A DNA stretch of 64,000 bases, taken from assembly GCA_017618195.1 (NCBI GenBank), contig JAFZUW010000074.1, forward strand, positions 1 to 64,000, given 5' to 3'. The DNA comes from Lachnospiraceae bacterium (GTDB lineage Bacteria > Bacillota > Clostridia > Lachnospirales > Lachnospiraceae). Each line of letters opens with the position of its first letter. Position 1 is the stretch's first letter. The translations under genes and the position numbers were made by a program. Under the pieces are notes generated by a model that worked only from the letters and a program-made list of their open reading frames with translations, did not search any database and was not told where the DNA came from. Of the stretch, positions 42,650-50,565 are shown piece by piece.

Positions 42650-43077
42650 TAGTTCGCACCTCCTTCAAGGTCCGCCTTGCTCACGATCTTGCACTTGCAG
42701 GGCAGCTTGTAGGTTGCAAGACGGAGAGCTTCTCTTGCCGTCTCTTCTGCAACGCCTGCGATCTCAAAAAGAACGCGTCCGGGCTTAACAACCGCTACCC
42801 AGTACTCCGTGGATCCTTTACCGGAACCCATTCGGGTTTCAGCGGGCTTAGCGGTAACGGGCTTGTCAGGGAAAATCTTGATCCATACCTGACCGCCACG
42901 CTTAATGTAACGGGTTACGGCAATACGGGCTGCCTCGATCTGATTGGACTTGATCCAGCAAGGCTCGGTAGCAACGATTCCGTACTCGCCGTTGGAAATG
43001 GTATTGCCTCTCAGGGCCTTACCTCTCATACTTCCGCGAAACTGCTTACGATGTTTCACTCTCTTGGGCATTAACAT
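42649..43077 (-). CDS. rplP: Ribosomal protein L16
   Basis: 142-residue 50S protein near the peptidyl transferase centre. [20 protein letters not shown] opens the protein; [20 protein letters not shown] and [20 protein letters not shown] are the core signatures. Both ends overlap neighbours by one base (rpsC before it, rpmC after it). Confidence 0.98.
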   Translation of the reverse strand: MLMPKRVKHRKQFRGSMRGKALRGNTISNGEYGIVATEPCWIKSNQIEAARIAVTRYIKRGGQVWIKIFPDKPVTAKPAETRMGSGKGSTEYWVAVVKPGRVLFEIAGVAEETAREALRLATYKLPCKCKIVSKADLEGGAN

Positions 43078-43736
43078 TACTTATCCGCTCCTTCCTTCTT
43101 GGTAGCCTTGCGGGGAAGGATTTCCCCGTGATAAATCCAAACCTTAACACCAACCTTGCCGTAGGTGGTATCTGCTTCTGCGAAACCGTAGTCGATATCA
43201 GCGCGAAGAGTCTGCAGCGGGATGGTACCGTCGCTGTAGCTCTCGGAACGAGCGATATCCGCACCGCCCAGACGGCCGGAGCAGGTAGTCTTGATTCCCT
43301 TTGCGCCGGACTTCATGGTTCTGCCCATGCAGGACTTCATTGCACGACGGAAGGAAACACGGTTCTCAAGCTGCTGTGCGATATTCTCTGCAACAAGCTG
43401 AGCGCAGTTATCAGGTCTCTTAATCTCTTTGATCTCAAGGTTTACTTTCTTCGTGGTAAGCTTCTGTACCTCAGCCTTGAGCTTCTCGATCTCCTGGCCG
43501 CCCTTGCCGATTACGACGCCGGGCTTAGCAGTATGAACGATAACCTTAATCTTATCGGAAGTGCGCTCAATCTCAATATCGGAAATTGCCGCTGCAGCCA
43601 ATTTGTTCTTCAGGAATTTTCTGATCTTCTGGTCTTCCACGAGATTGTCGGCAAAATCTGCCTCTGCATACCAGCGGGAATCCCAGTCATTGATAACGCC
43701 GACTCTAAGGCCGTGCGGGTTAACTTTCTGTCCCAT
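43077..43736 (-). CDS. rpsC: Ribosomal protein S3
   Basis: 219-residue 30S protein at the mRNA entry tunnel. [20 protein letters not shown] opens it; the KH domain contains [16 protein letters not shown] (about residues 75-90), and the C-terminal domain has [19 protein letters not shown] and [20 protein letters not shown]. Length is typical. It lies 10 bases after rplV. Confidence 0.98.
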   Translation of the reverse strand: MGQKVNPHGLRVGVINDWDSRWYAEADFADNLVEDQKIRKFLKNKLAAAAISDIEIERTSDKIKVIVHTAKPGVVIGKGGQEIEKLKAEVQKLTTKKVNLEIKEIKRPDNCAQLVAENIAQQLENRVSFRRAMKSCMGRTMKSGAKGIKTTCSGRLGGADIARSESYSDGTIPLQTLRADIDYGFAEADTTYGKVGVKVWIYHGEILPRKATKKEGADK

Positions 43737-43746
43737 GCTCTTCCTC

Positions 43747-44133
43747 CTATCTCTCGTCCAAAACTACGGTGATGTGACTCATTCTCTTCAGAATGCGGTA
43801 AGCTCTGCCCTGCGCTCTGGGATGAATTCTCTTGATCGTAGGAGCCTCATTGGCGAAGCACTCCGCAATGTAAAGCTTTGCGGAATCCATACCGTTGTTG
43901 TTCTCCGCGTTTGCAATCGCGGACTTGAGAAGTTTTTCAATTAATCTGGAAGCATATCTGGGGTTATATGCCAAAATGCCAAGTGCTGACTGTACATCCT
44001 TGCCTCTGATCGCATCGAGAACGAAGCATGCCTTCTGGACGGAAACGCGTGCATTAGAGAGCTTTGCAGACGGTCTCTTGTCCTTGTTGGCATTTCTGTC
44101 TCTCTTAATCTGGGATCTATGTCCTTTTGCCAT
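43747..44133 (-). CDS. rplV: Ribosomal protein L22
   Basis: 128-residue 50S protein whose beta hairpin lines the exit tunnel. [20 protein letters not shown] and [20 protein letters not shown] are conserved, as is [20 protein letters not shown] at the end. An extended basic N terminus ([18 protein letters not shown]) is about 15 residues longer than in Bacillus. The 86 bases before it contain a small hairpin (AACGG-AGAA-CCGTT) and AAAAGGAGG. Confidence 0.97.
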   Translation of the reverse strand: MAKGHRSQIKRDRNANKDKRPSAKLSNARVSVQKACFVLDAIRGKDVQSALGILAYNPRYASRLIEKLLKSAIANAENNNGMDSAKLYIAECFANEAPTIKRIHPRAQGRAYRILKRMSHITVVLDER

Positions 44134-44219
44134 CGGATGTGTACCTCCTTTTCATGTTAACGGTTCTCCGTTAGTAATTCTTCCTGTGCATTCCGCACAA
44201 ATGTATCTGTAGGGCTGAA

Positions 44220-44498
44220 TTATCTCTTACCCTTCTTCTCGTCCTTACCGTGACCGCGGAAGGTTCTGGTAGCAACGAACTCACCGAGCTTGTGACCTAC
44301 CATATCCTCGGTAACGTATACCGGAACATGCTTTCTGCCGTCATAAACAGCGATCGTATGACCGACAAAGGAAGGGAAAATGGTGGAACGACGGGACCAA
44401 GTCTTAAGAACGCTCTTGTCTCCGCTCTTGTTCATCTCGTCAACCTTGTCAAGCAGATACTGGTCTGCAAAAGGTCCCTTTTTCAAAGAACGTGCCAT
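44220..44498 (-). CDS. rpsS: Ribosomal protein S19
   Basis: 92-residue 30S head protein. [20 protein letters not shown], then [20 protein letters not shown] and the C-terminal [19 protein letters not shown] segment are diagnostic. It lies 16 bases after rplB and 86 bases before rplV, the longest internal gap of this part of the cluster. Confidence 0.98.
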   Translation of the reverse strand: MARSLKKGPFADQYLLDKVDEMNKSGDKSVLKTWSRRSTIFPSFVGHTIAVYDGRKHVPVYVTEDMVGHKLGEFVATRTFRGHGKDEKKGKR

Positions 44499-44514
44499 TA
44501 TGGTTTACCTCCTG

Positions 44515-45363
44515 TTATTTCGTCTTGATTACGCTGCCGTCTCTTCTGCGGACGATGAGCTTGTTGGAAGCCTTCTTCTTGTTGCGGGTCTTAAGACCGA
44601 GAGCAGGCTTGCCCCAAGGAGTGCTCGGACCGGGACGACCGATACCGCACTTACCTTCACCACCGCCGTGAGGATGGTCATTCGGGTTCATTACGGAACC
44701 GCGAACCGTAGGACGGGTGCCCATATGACGCGTACGACCGGCTTTACCGATGTTGATCAGCTCATGATCAATGTTGCCGATCTGGCCGATGGTTGCGCGG
44801 CAGATGATCGGAACCATTCTCATCTCGCCCGAAGGGAGACGGAGGGTTGCGTATTTGCCTTCCTTAGCCATCAGCTGTGCGCTGTTGCCGGCTGCGCGAA
44901 CAAGCTGTCCGCCCTTGCCGGGATAAAGCTCAACATTGTGTACCAGAGTACCGATCGGGATGTTTGCAAGCGGGAGGCAGTTGCCTACTCTTGCCTCGGC
45001 GTTCTCACCGTTCATAACGGTCTGGCCGACCTCAAGTCCAACCGGTGCGAGGATGTATGCCTTCTCGCCGTCTGCGTAGCAGATCAGAGCGATGTTGGCG
45101 GTTCTGTTCGGATCGTACTCGATTGTCTTAACAACAGCCGGTACGCCGTCTTTCTTTCTCTTAAAATCGATAACGCGATACAGTCTTCTGGAACCGCCGC
45201 CGATGTGTCTAACCGTGATCTTACCCTGGTTGTTACGGCCTGCAGTCTTCTTCAGAGATACGCACAAGGACTTTTCCGGCTTATCGCAGGTAATCTCGGC
45301 GAAATCGGAGCAAGTCATGTTTCTTCTCGAAGGCGTATACGCAGTATATTTCTTAATTCCCAT
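44515..45363 (-). CDS. rplB: Ribosomal protein L2
   Basis: 282-residue 50S protein needed for subunit joining and peptidyl transfer. [20 protein letters not shown] and [20 protein letters not shown] are conserved. The C-terminal [20 protein letters not shown] contains the functionally important His. Length is slightly over the norm of about 275. It lies 32 bases after rplW. Confidence 0.98.
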   Translation of the reverse strand: MGIKKYTAYTPSRRNMTCSDFAEITCDKPEKSLCVSLKKTAGRNNQGKITVRHIGGGSRRLYRVIDFKRKKDGVPAVVKTIEYDPNRTANIALICYADGEKAYILAPVGLEVGQTVMNGENAEARVGNCLPLANIPIGTLVHNVELYPGKGGQLVRAAGNSAQLMAKEGKYATLRLPSGEMRMVPIICRATIGQIGNIDHELINIGKAGRTRHMGTRPTVRGSVMNPNDHPHGGGEGKCGIGRPGPSTPWGKPALGLKTRNKKKASNKLIVRRRDGSVIKTK

Positions 45364-45395
45364 TGCTGTAACTCCTTTCGTTCACAATCCTGATC

Positions 45396-45695
45396 TTACA
45401 GACCAGTGAAAATCTCAATCTCAGCGCTGTCAGCGGTAAGCTGAACAATTGCCTTCTTCTTCGCAGCGGTCTTGCCTACGATGAGGCCGCGTCTGCGGTT
45501 CTTTCCGTTGAGGTTCATCGTGTTAACGCTTGCAACCTTGGTGCCTGCGAACATCTTCTCAACAGCCTCGGCAATCTGTGTCTTGGTAGCGTCGGGATTT
45601 ACATAGAATGCATACTTCTTATCTGCCATGGAGTTCATGGTTTTCTCGGTTACTACGGGCTTCAGAATGACATCGTAATACTTCAGATCTGCCAT
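45396..45695 (-). CDS. rplW: Ribosomal protein L23
   Basis: 99-residue 50S protein at the exit site that docks trigger factor and SRP. YYDVILKPVVTEKTMNSMAD, then KYAFYVNPDATKTQIAEAVE and NTMNLNGKNRRRGLIVGKTA are typical. Its ATG shares one base with the rplD stop. Confidence 0.97.
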   Translation of the reverse strand: MADLKYYDVILKPVVTEKTMNSMADKKYAFYVNPDATKTQIAEAVEKMFAGTKVASVNTMNLNGKNRRRGLIVGKTAAKKKAIVQLTADSAEIEIFTGL

Positions 45696-46315
45696 TATGC
45701 ATACACCTCCTCGATCTTAGCTACCGCATCCTTCGTGATAACGAGGTTGCTGTACTTCAGGATGTCGTAAACGTTGATTGCATTGGAAGTTACGGTACGT
45801 ACGCCCGGAAGGTTTCTTGCGGAAAGGATTACGTTCTCATCCTTGTCGGCCGTAACGATCAGTGCCTTGTCAAGAGTCAGCTTGTCGAGAATGTTCTTAA
45901 CCTGCTTCGTCTTGATTGCCTCAAAGCTAAGATCCTCCATTACGAAAATCTTGTCCTCGGCAACTCTTGAGGTAAGGGCGGACTTGATAGCGCCTGCCTT
46001 TTCCTTCTTATTCATCTTTACAGAGTAATCTCTCGGCTTCGGGGCAAATACAACGCCGCCGCCGGTCCACTGGGGAGCACGGATGGAACCCTGACGGGCA
46101 TGACCTGTTCCCTTCTGTCTCCAGGGCTTTCTGCCGCCGCCACTTACTTCGGAGCGGGTCTTTGCGCTCTGGGTACCCTGACGCTTGTTTGCGAGCTGGC
46201 TTACAACCGCAAGGTGCATCAAATGGGTATTTACTTCAACGCCGAAGATGCTGTCGTTCAGATCAAGCGTTCCGACTTCAGCGCCTTCTATATTATAAAC
46301 TTTAACGTTTGCCAT
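45695..46315 (-). CDS. rplD: Ribosomal protein L4
   Basis: 206-residue 50S protein. [20 protein letters not shown] opens it, and the long loop [20 protein letters not shown], then [15 protein letters not shown] reaches the exit tunnel. L4 is the autogenous repressor of the S10 operon in E. coli; the 285-base leader before rpsJ could be a target here, though Firmicute control differs. Confidence 0.98.
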   Translation of the reverse strand: MANVKVYNIEGAEVGTLDLNDSIFGVEVNTHLMHLAVVSQLANKRQGTQSAKTRSEVSGGGRKPWRQKGTGHARQGSIRAPQWTGGGVVFAPKPRDYSVKMNKKEKAGAIKSALTSRVAEDKIFVMEDLSFEAIKTKQVKNILDKLTLDKALIVTADKDENVILSARNLPGVRTVTSNAINVYDILKYSNLVITKDAVAKIEEVYA

Positions 46316-46339
46316 TGTTCAGTTCCTCCTTTCTCAAGA

Positions 46340-46975
46340 TTACTTTCCGCTCTTCACGGTTTCCTTAAGGATAACCAAAGACTTCTTGGCTCCGGGAACG
46401 GCACCCTTTACAAGAATCATGTTGTTCTCAACGTCTACGCGAACAACTTCAAGATTCTGTACCGTTACGTTCACATTACCCATCTGACCGGGCATATGCT
46501 TGCCCTTGAATACACGGCCGGGGGTCGTTGCGGGTCCGTTGGAACCTGCATGTCTGTGATACTTGGAACCATGTCCCATAGGTCCTCTGGAAAGACCGAA
46601 TCTCTTGATCGCGCCGGCATAACCTTTACCTTTGCTTACGCCGCTTGCATCGATCTTGTCGCCTGCAGAGAAGATGTCAGCCTTGATCTCCTGACCTACG
46701 CTGTACTCTGCTGCGTTCTCGAAACGGAACTCCTTGAGAAATCTCTTGTTTGCAACATTTGCCTTGGCAAAATGTCCCTTCTTCGGCTTGTTAACCAGCT
46801 TCTCTCTGATGTCACCGAAACCAACCTGTACTGCCTCGTAGCCATCCTTCTCAACCGTCTTAACCTGAACAACGGGGCAGGGACCGGCCTGCAGTACGGT
46901 TACCGGAATGAACGAACCGTCTTCTGCGAAGACCTGGGTCATTCCGACCTTTGTAGCCAAAATAGCTTTCTTCAT
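46340..46975 (-). CDS. rplC: Ribosomal protein L3
   Basis: 211-residue 50S assembly initiator. [20 protein letters not shown], then [18 protein letters not shown] and [20 protein letters not shown] with [20 protein letters not shown] are diagnostic. It lies 64 bases after rpsJ. The start follows AGGAGG. Confidence 0.98.
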   Translation of the reverse strand: MKKAILATKVGMTQVFAEDGSFIPVTVLQAGPCPVVQVKTVEKDGYEAVQVGFGDIREKLVNKPKKGHFAKANVANKRFLKEFRFENAAEYSVGQEIKADIFSAGDKIDASGVSKGKGYAGAIKRFGLSRGPMGHGSKYHRHAGSNGPATTPGRVFKGKHMPGQMGNVNVTVQNLEVVRVDVENNMILVKGAVPGAKKSLVILKETVKSGK

Positions 46976-47039
46976 TGTAGTACCTCCTGTTAAATCTACA
47001 GCGGACCCCGGATGGGGTCATTCTAAATCACAAGATGAT

Positions 47040-47357
47040 TTATTTGGTGATCATCTTGATGCCGATGAAAACACCGGCCGGCATTTCCAAGCGCTGAAGA
47101 ACTTCCATTGTCTTCTCGCCGGGGTTAATGATGTCAATCAATCTCTTATGCGTTCTCTGCTCGAACTGCTCACGCGAATCCTTATACTTGTGAGTAGCAC
47201 GGAGAATCGTTACGATGTCCTTCTTCGTCGGCAACGGCACAGGTCCGCTCACCTTGGAACCGGTCTTCTTCGCGTTCTCCACGATCTTTGCTGCAGATGC
47301 ATCGATTAACTGATGATCATAAGCCTTCAATGTGATTCTCATTACATTGCTTGCCAT
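47040..47357 (-). CDS. rpsJ: Ribosomal protein S10
   Basis: 105-residue 30S protein, also part of antitermination complexes as Nus[21 protein letters not shown], then [20 protein letters not shown] and [14 protein letters not shown] are typical. The start at 47357 follows AGGAGG by nine bases; an in-frame ATG 24 bases upstream would bury the site. First gene of the ribosomal block, after a 285-base leader. Confidence 0.98.
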   Translation of the reverse strand: MASNVMRITLKAYDHQLIDASAAKIVENAKKTGSKVSGPVPLPTKKDIVTILRATHKYKDSREQFEQRTHKRLIDIINPGEKTMEVLQRLEMPAGVFIGIKMITK

Positions 47358-47452
47358 AAAAATAGCGCCTCCTTTTCGCACTTAGTGGGTAAAGTACAAC
47401 AAGTGGTGCCTGTACACTCAACCGTGTGTTTCCTGCTTTTCGGAAAATAAGA

Positions 47453-47524
47453 CCAAGCATTTCTGCTTGGCTGTGTTACCGAATTACCTTTGTTTCACAC
47501 GTCTTATCTGCCGCATTTGGCAGA
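47453..47524 (-). promoter_or_regulatory. Hairpins in the rpsJ leader
   Basis: Two perfect stems, 7 bp with a GAAA tetraloop (47453-47470) and 6 bp (47507-47524), lie within the transcribed leader 96-167 bases before rpsJ. They may be part of an L4-responsive leader; this is inference. Confidence 0.4.
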
Positions 47525-47647
47525 AGCATGTTGGTATTGGTACAGTGACTTGTCGCCAGAATTGACTCATGACATTCGCTCCACGGAAAACCCGACCTTG
47601 CGGCCGGCAACCTCACGCTTCACAGCTATCACGTCACAGCGAAACCA

Positions 47648-47676
47648 ATTGTAACATAACGAAATATAAAATGCAA
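47648..47676 (-). promoter_or_regulatory. Promoter of the S10 operon
   Basis: Minus-strand TTGCAT (47671-47676), 17-base spacer, TACAAT (47648-47653), with TG one base before the -10 (extended -10). Confidence 0.85.
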
Positions 47677-47742
47677 GCATTATTTTCAAGAAATTTTCTG
47701 CTGTTTTTCCCCTCTTTCCGGCCTTTTCACATCGTATTTTCC

Positions 47743-47785
47743 GAAAGAAGAGGGGGTGCCATGCGGCACACCCCCCTCTTCTTTC
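47743..47785. terminator. Long GC-rich hairpin after the solute-binding-like lipoprotein gene
   Basis: GAAAGAAGAGGGGGTGCC pairs with GGCACACCCCCCTCTTCTTTC around ATGC, nearly 18 bp with a small bulge. It lies 26 bases after the stop at 47811. There is no clear U-tract on the minus strand, so it may act as a 3' stabiliser as well as a terminator. Confidence 0.55.
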
Positions 47786-47810
47786 TAATACCGGTTTCGT
47801 ATTTATTCAA

Positions 47811-49277
47811 TCAACTGCCGGAATTCTGCTTTTTTCGAAACTCCCCAAGCAGCCGGCGATACTCTTCTATCAGCCGCGAATAGGAAAGGCTTTTCTTTTC
47901 ATCGGTAAAATCCAGTTCGTGATAAACCGGATTCACGGTGCGGTTCGGACTGTAGTGGTTTGCACCAAACAATTCTATTAAAACCGACGTGATAACATGC
48001 TCGGACATATAGTTTTCCGCAGGATATTCGGCCTTATTAACAAATACCGAAAACCCGAATAACGGTGCCTTTGTGATATCCACATCCTTTAACCGTTCCA
48101 TTCGCTCCTCCCAGCTTCCTTCCTCCTCCGCATCTACCGGCTTTCGAAGAATTGCCGCAATCTCCGGATCGGAATAACATGTCGCCAGAACCTGAAAAGC
48201 AAGATCTTTCTTGTCTGAGTCCTTGGATATTCCGTAATTGAATCCGCGGCGCGCAAGACCTAAATCTTCCGTAATCAGGATATCCGTGTAACCTTCCTTT
48301 TTCTTTCGGTCAAACCGGTAATACTCCGCGAGAACTTCTTTCTCGACCTTTTCCTGCCCATACGGCGCCACCAGTATTCCTTCCGACAAATCCCGATGCA
48401 ATTCGGCCGTAAGCGTATTCAACTGATCGCTGACATCTAAAACAGACAGAATCCTGTCCTGCTTTTGGTCATAGAGGATTGCATTGTTGATCGTTTGATA
48501 TCCCATACACGCGAACAGCACCTGGCCTGTCAAATCCATTTGAATTACAAGATTTCGGTCTCCGATATCGTCATAGATCTTACGAAGACTCTCGTAACTT
48601 CCGTCAAAGTCTTCAAACCATTCCGCATATTTATCGTTTACACTTAAAAACACGCCCCGATACCGATGACTCAAAGTTGTGATACTCGGGATTGAACGAA
48701 TGGCTCCGTCAATTCTTATCAGATCCCAGTCCATCGGCGCATACGCCTGATAAAGCTTTGCTCCCGTCTCCGTTTGCAAATACTCCGTCAGGTCAATCAT
48801 ATAATCCCTTTCAATGATCAAAGGATAATTCGTGTTGCTTTTTGCCGGTCTCGCCTGAGAATTGATAATGTCATATTTCATATACGAAGTGTGTGCCTCG
48901 TTCAGCCACTTCAGGTATTCTTCCGAATCATCCGCTTTGGGATTAAAGATAAAGTTTACATAACAGTCGATTCCCTTCTCCCTAAGCAGGCGGTTAATCT
49001 TATCCTGTTCCGCCTTGGTCGGACCATTAATAAAGCTGACCACCCAGTTGATTCTGGGTTCGTAAGCCGGGTTAAGCGTCGGGGTCAGCGTATTTTTCTG
49101 CGTCGGAGTCGGGGAGATGGTTGCCTCTGCCGTCGGCGTTCCCTCCGGCGTAATCTCAGGGTTGACCGCCTGTGTAACTTCCGACGGGGTTACAGAAGGA
49201 TTATCCTGCTTCTTCGTACATGAGACCGCTGCCAGCACGACAAGGATCAATCCCAATACCGCTACTGTCTTCTTCAT
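47811..49277 (-). CDS. Lipoprotein resembling ABC solute-binding proteins
   Basis: 488-residue lipoprotein with lipobox AVSC (CTKKQD), a Thr/Pro-rich linker (ISPTPTQKNTLTPTLNP) and a domain that resembles family 1 extracellular solute-binding proteins (DKINRLLREKGIDCYVNFIF, LIRIDGAIRSIPSITTLSHR, RGFNYGISKDSDKKDLAFQV). No permease or ATPase genes adjoin. It is the third gene after an ECF sigma factor and a single-pass membrane protein, with only 4 bases between. It could be a sensor rather than a transporter component. The match is distant and the ligand unknown. Confidence 0.7.
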   Translation of the reverse strand: MKKTVAVLGLILVVLAAVSCTKKQDNPSVTPSEVTQAVNPEITPEGTPTAEATISPTPTQKNTLTPTLNPAYEPRINWVVSFINGPTKAEQDKINRLLREKGIDCYVNFIFNPKADDSEEYLKWLNEAHTSYMKYDIINSQARPAKSNTNYPLIIERDYMIDLTEYLQTETGAKLYQAYAPMDWDLIRIDGAIRSIPSITTLSHRYRGVFLSVNDKYAEWFEDFDGSYESLRKIYDDIGDRNLVIQMDLTGQVLFACMGYQTINNAILYDQKQDRILSVLDVSDQLNTLTAELHRDLSEGILVAPYGQEKVEKEVLAEYYRFDRKKKEGYTDILITEDLGLARRGFNYGISKDSDKKDLAFQVLATCYSDPEIAAILRKPVDAEEEGSWEERMERLKDVDITKAPLFGFSVFVNKAEYPAENYMSEHVITSVLIELFGANHYSPNRTVNPVYHELDFTDEKKSLSYSRLIEEYRRLLGEFRKKQNSGS

Positions 49278-49281
49278 AATA

Positions 49282-49887
49282 CTATTCTCCTCCTTCCAAA
49301 AGCACGGATTCCTCCGCTATGATAAAAAACCGTTCGGTATACACCGGACTTCCGTTTTCATAGATTATATGCTCGGTACAGATGCGGTTGATTACCTCAT
49401 TTTCGGAAACCGCAATGGGTATTTCCGCCGAAGTACCCGTGCAGGACTTTTCTACCGTATGGGAAGTGATTTGATTGAACTCCGCATTCAGACTGTAATA
49501 GGTCACGATAACGGTTGCAGTCCGGTTTTCCTCCGTGTTATTGGTTACGGCATATACTCTCTTTTGGTCCCTGTCAATTTCCGCGTAGGCTTCCTGAGTT
49601 TCCGCCTTCCAGGAACATACATACGCCTCCGGAGTAACCACAGGGGTCGGCGAAAGAACCGTCGGGCGCTGAACAAGCTCTCCGGTAACAACATTGTCGC
49701 GGTTTTGGGGAACGTTCTCAGCATTCCTCACTGCCACGATTAACGCAATTACCAGCAGAATTGCGACACTGCCGGATAATGCTAAAATACAGATTCGCCG
49801 GATTCTCTTATGCCGTGATTCCCGCATCAGCAGATACTCTTTCTCCCGTTCCAGCAGACGGGAGAATACTTCTTCATGACTCCTCAT
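49282..49887 (-). CDS. Single-pass membrane protein, candidate anti-sigma factor
   Basis: 201-residue protein with a cytosolic N terminus of about 30 basic and acidic residues (EEVFSRLLEREKEYLLMRES), one helix (ICILALSGSVAILLVIALIVAV, about 32-53), a short Thr/Pro linker and an extracellular beta-rich domain with three Cys. It overlaps the ECF sigma gene by 14 bases. That position is typical of anti-sigma factors, but the cytosolic part is short and has no zinc H-x3-C-x2-C motif, so the role is inference. Confidence 0.6.
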   Translation of the reverse strand: MRSHEEVFSRLLEREKEYLLMRESRHKRIRRICILALSGSVAILLVIALIVAVRNAENVPQNRDNVVTGELVQRPTVLSPTPVVTPEAYVCSWKAETQEAYAEIDRDQKRVYAVTNNTEENRTATVIVTYYSLNAEFNQITSHTVEKSCTGTSAEIPIAVSENEVINRICTEHIIYENGSPVYTERFFIIAEESVLLEGGE

Positions 49888-50431
49888 ACGGAAATCCCTC
49901 CTTTTCCAATTCTGTCCGTAATGCTTCTTTTGCTCTCTTCAAAAGATGCTCCACGCTGTACACGCTTTTCTTCATAACAGCCGCGATCATTTTATTGCTC
50001 ATCTGTTCATAATACCGAAGCCAGATCACCTGGCGGTAATCATCCTTCAGACGGCTGAGGCACCGATACAGATTCCGATCCCTTTCCTTTATTAATATCG
50101 TCCTCTCGGCATCCCATACCTGCACCCGGCCGGATTCCGATTCCATATCTGCGACCGAGACCTCCCGGGAACGATGGTGAAGATAACGGATGGCCGTATG
50201 CCTTCCGATCGCATAAAGCCAGGTCTTGAAAGAGGATTTCCCGGAAAATGCCGGTTTCTTTGAAACAAGAACAAACAGCGTCTCTTCTGCAAGTTCCTCC
50301 GCTTCGGTCAGGTTCCGTACATACAGATTCAGGTACAGAATCAAACCGTCGTAATATAATCCGATAATCTCTTCCAGTCCGCTCTTATCGCCCAAGAGGT
50401 ATCTGCGGTAACTTTCCGCTCCCGGATCCAT
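49874..50431 (-). CDS. ECF-type sigma-70 family factor
   Basis: 185-residue sigma factor with only regions 2 and 4. Region 2: YYDGLILYLNLYVRNLTEAEELAEETLFVLVSKKP followed by FKTWLYAIGRHTAIRYLHHR (promoter melting and -10 contact). Region 4 near residues 120-175: LSRLKDDYRQVIWLRYYEQM, then KMIAAVMKKSVYSVEHLLKR, a helix-turn-helix for the -35. AAGGGG lies before the ATG. The leader contains the 50488-50527 palindrome. Target genes are unknown; the two downstream genes suggest control by an envelope signal. Confidence 0.88.
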   Translation of the reverse strand: MDPGAESYRRYLLGDKSGLEEIIGLYYDGLILYLNLYVRNLTEAEELAEETLFVLVSKKPAFSGKSSFKTWLYAIGRHTAIRYLHHRSREVSVADMESESGRVQVWDAERTILIKERDRNLYRCLSRLKDDYRQVIWLRYYEQMSNKMIAAVMKKSVYSVEHLLKRAKEALRTELEKEGFPYEES

Positions 50432-50487
50432 ACATTTTCCCCTTTCCTGTAACCCTTCTGCTTATTAGTGCATCCGATTGAAAAATT

Positions 50488-50527
50488 CAGCCCCGGAAAA
50501 TGCATTTTTTCACATTTTCCGAGGCTG
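50488..50527 (-). terminator. 15-bp palindrome between purL and the sigma gene
   Basis: CAGCCCCGGAAAATG and CATTTTCCGAGGCTG pair over 15 bp (one G-U) around a 10-base loop; AATTTTT follows on the minus strand, as in a terminator of purL. An extended -10 (TGTTATAAT) lies just upstream on the minus strand (about 50531-50539), so the hairpin may also sit at the start of the sigma-gene mRNA. Confidence 0.65.
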
Positions 50528-50565
50528 ATATTATAACACAAATACTTTTCTCAATAAAAACGGGA

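Larger units (their letters stand above)
47358..47810 (-). other. S10 operon leader and promoter region
   Basis: 453 bases without a gene. It contains the promoter at 47648-47676, a leader of about 285 bases with stems at 47453-47470 (CCAAGCA-TTTC-TGCTTGG on the plus strand, GAAA loop in the RNA) and 47507-47524 (TCTGCC-GCATTT-GGCAGA), and the GC-rich hairpin at 47743-47785. Confidence 0.75.
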
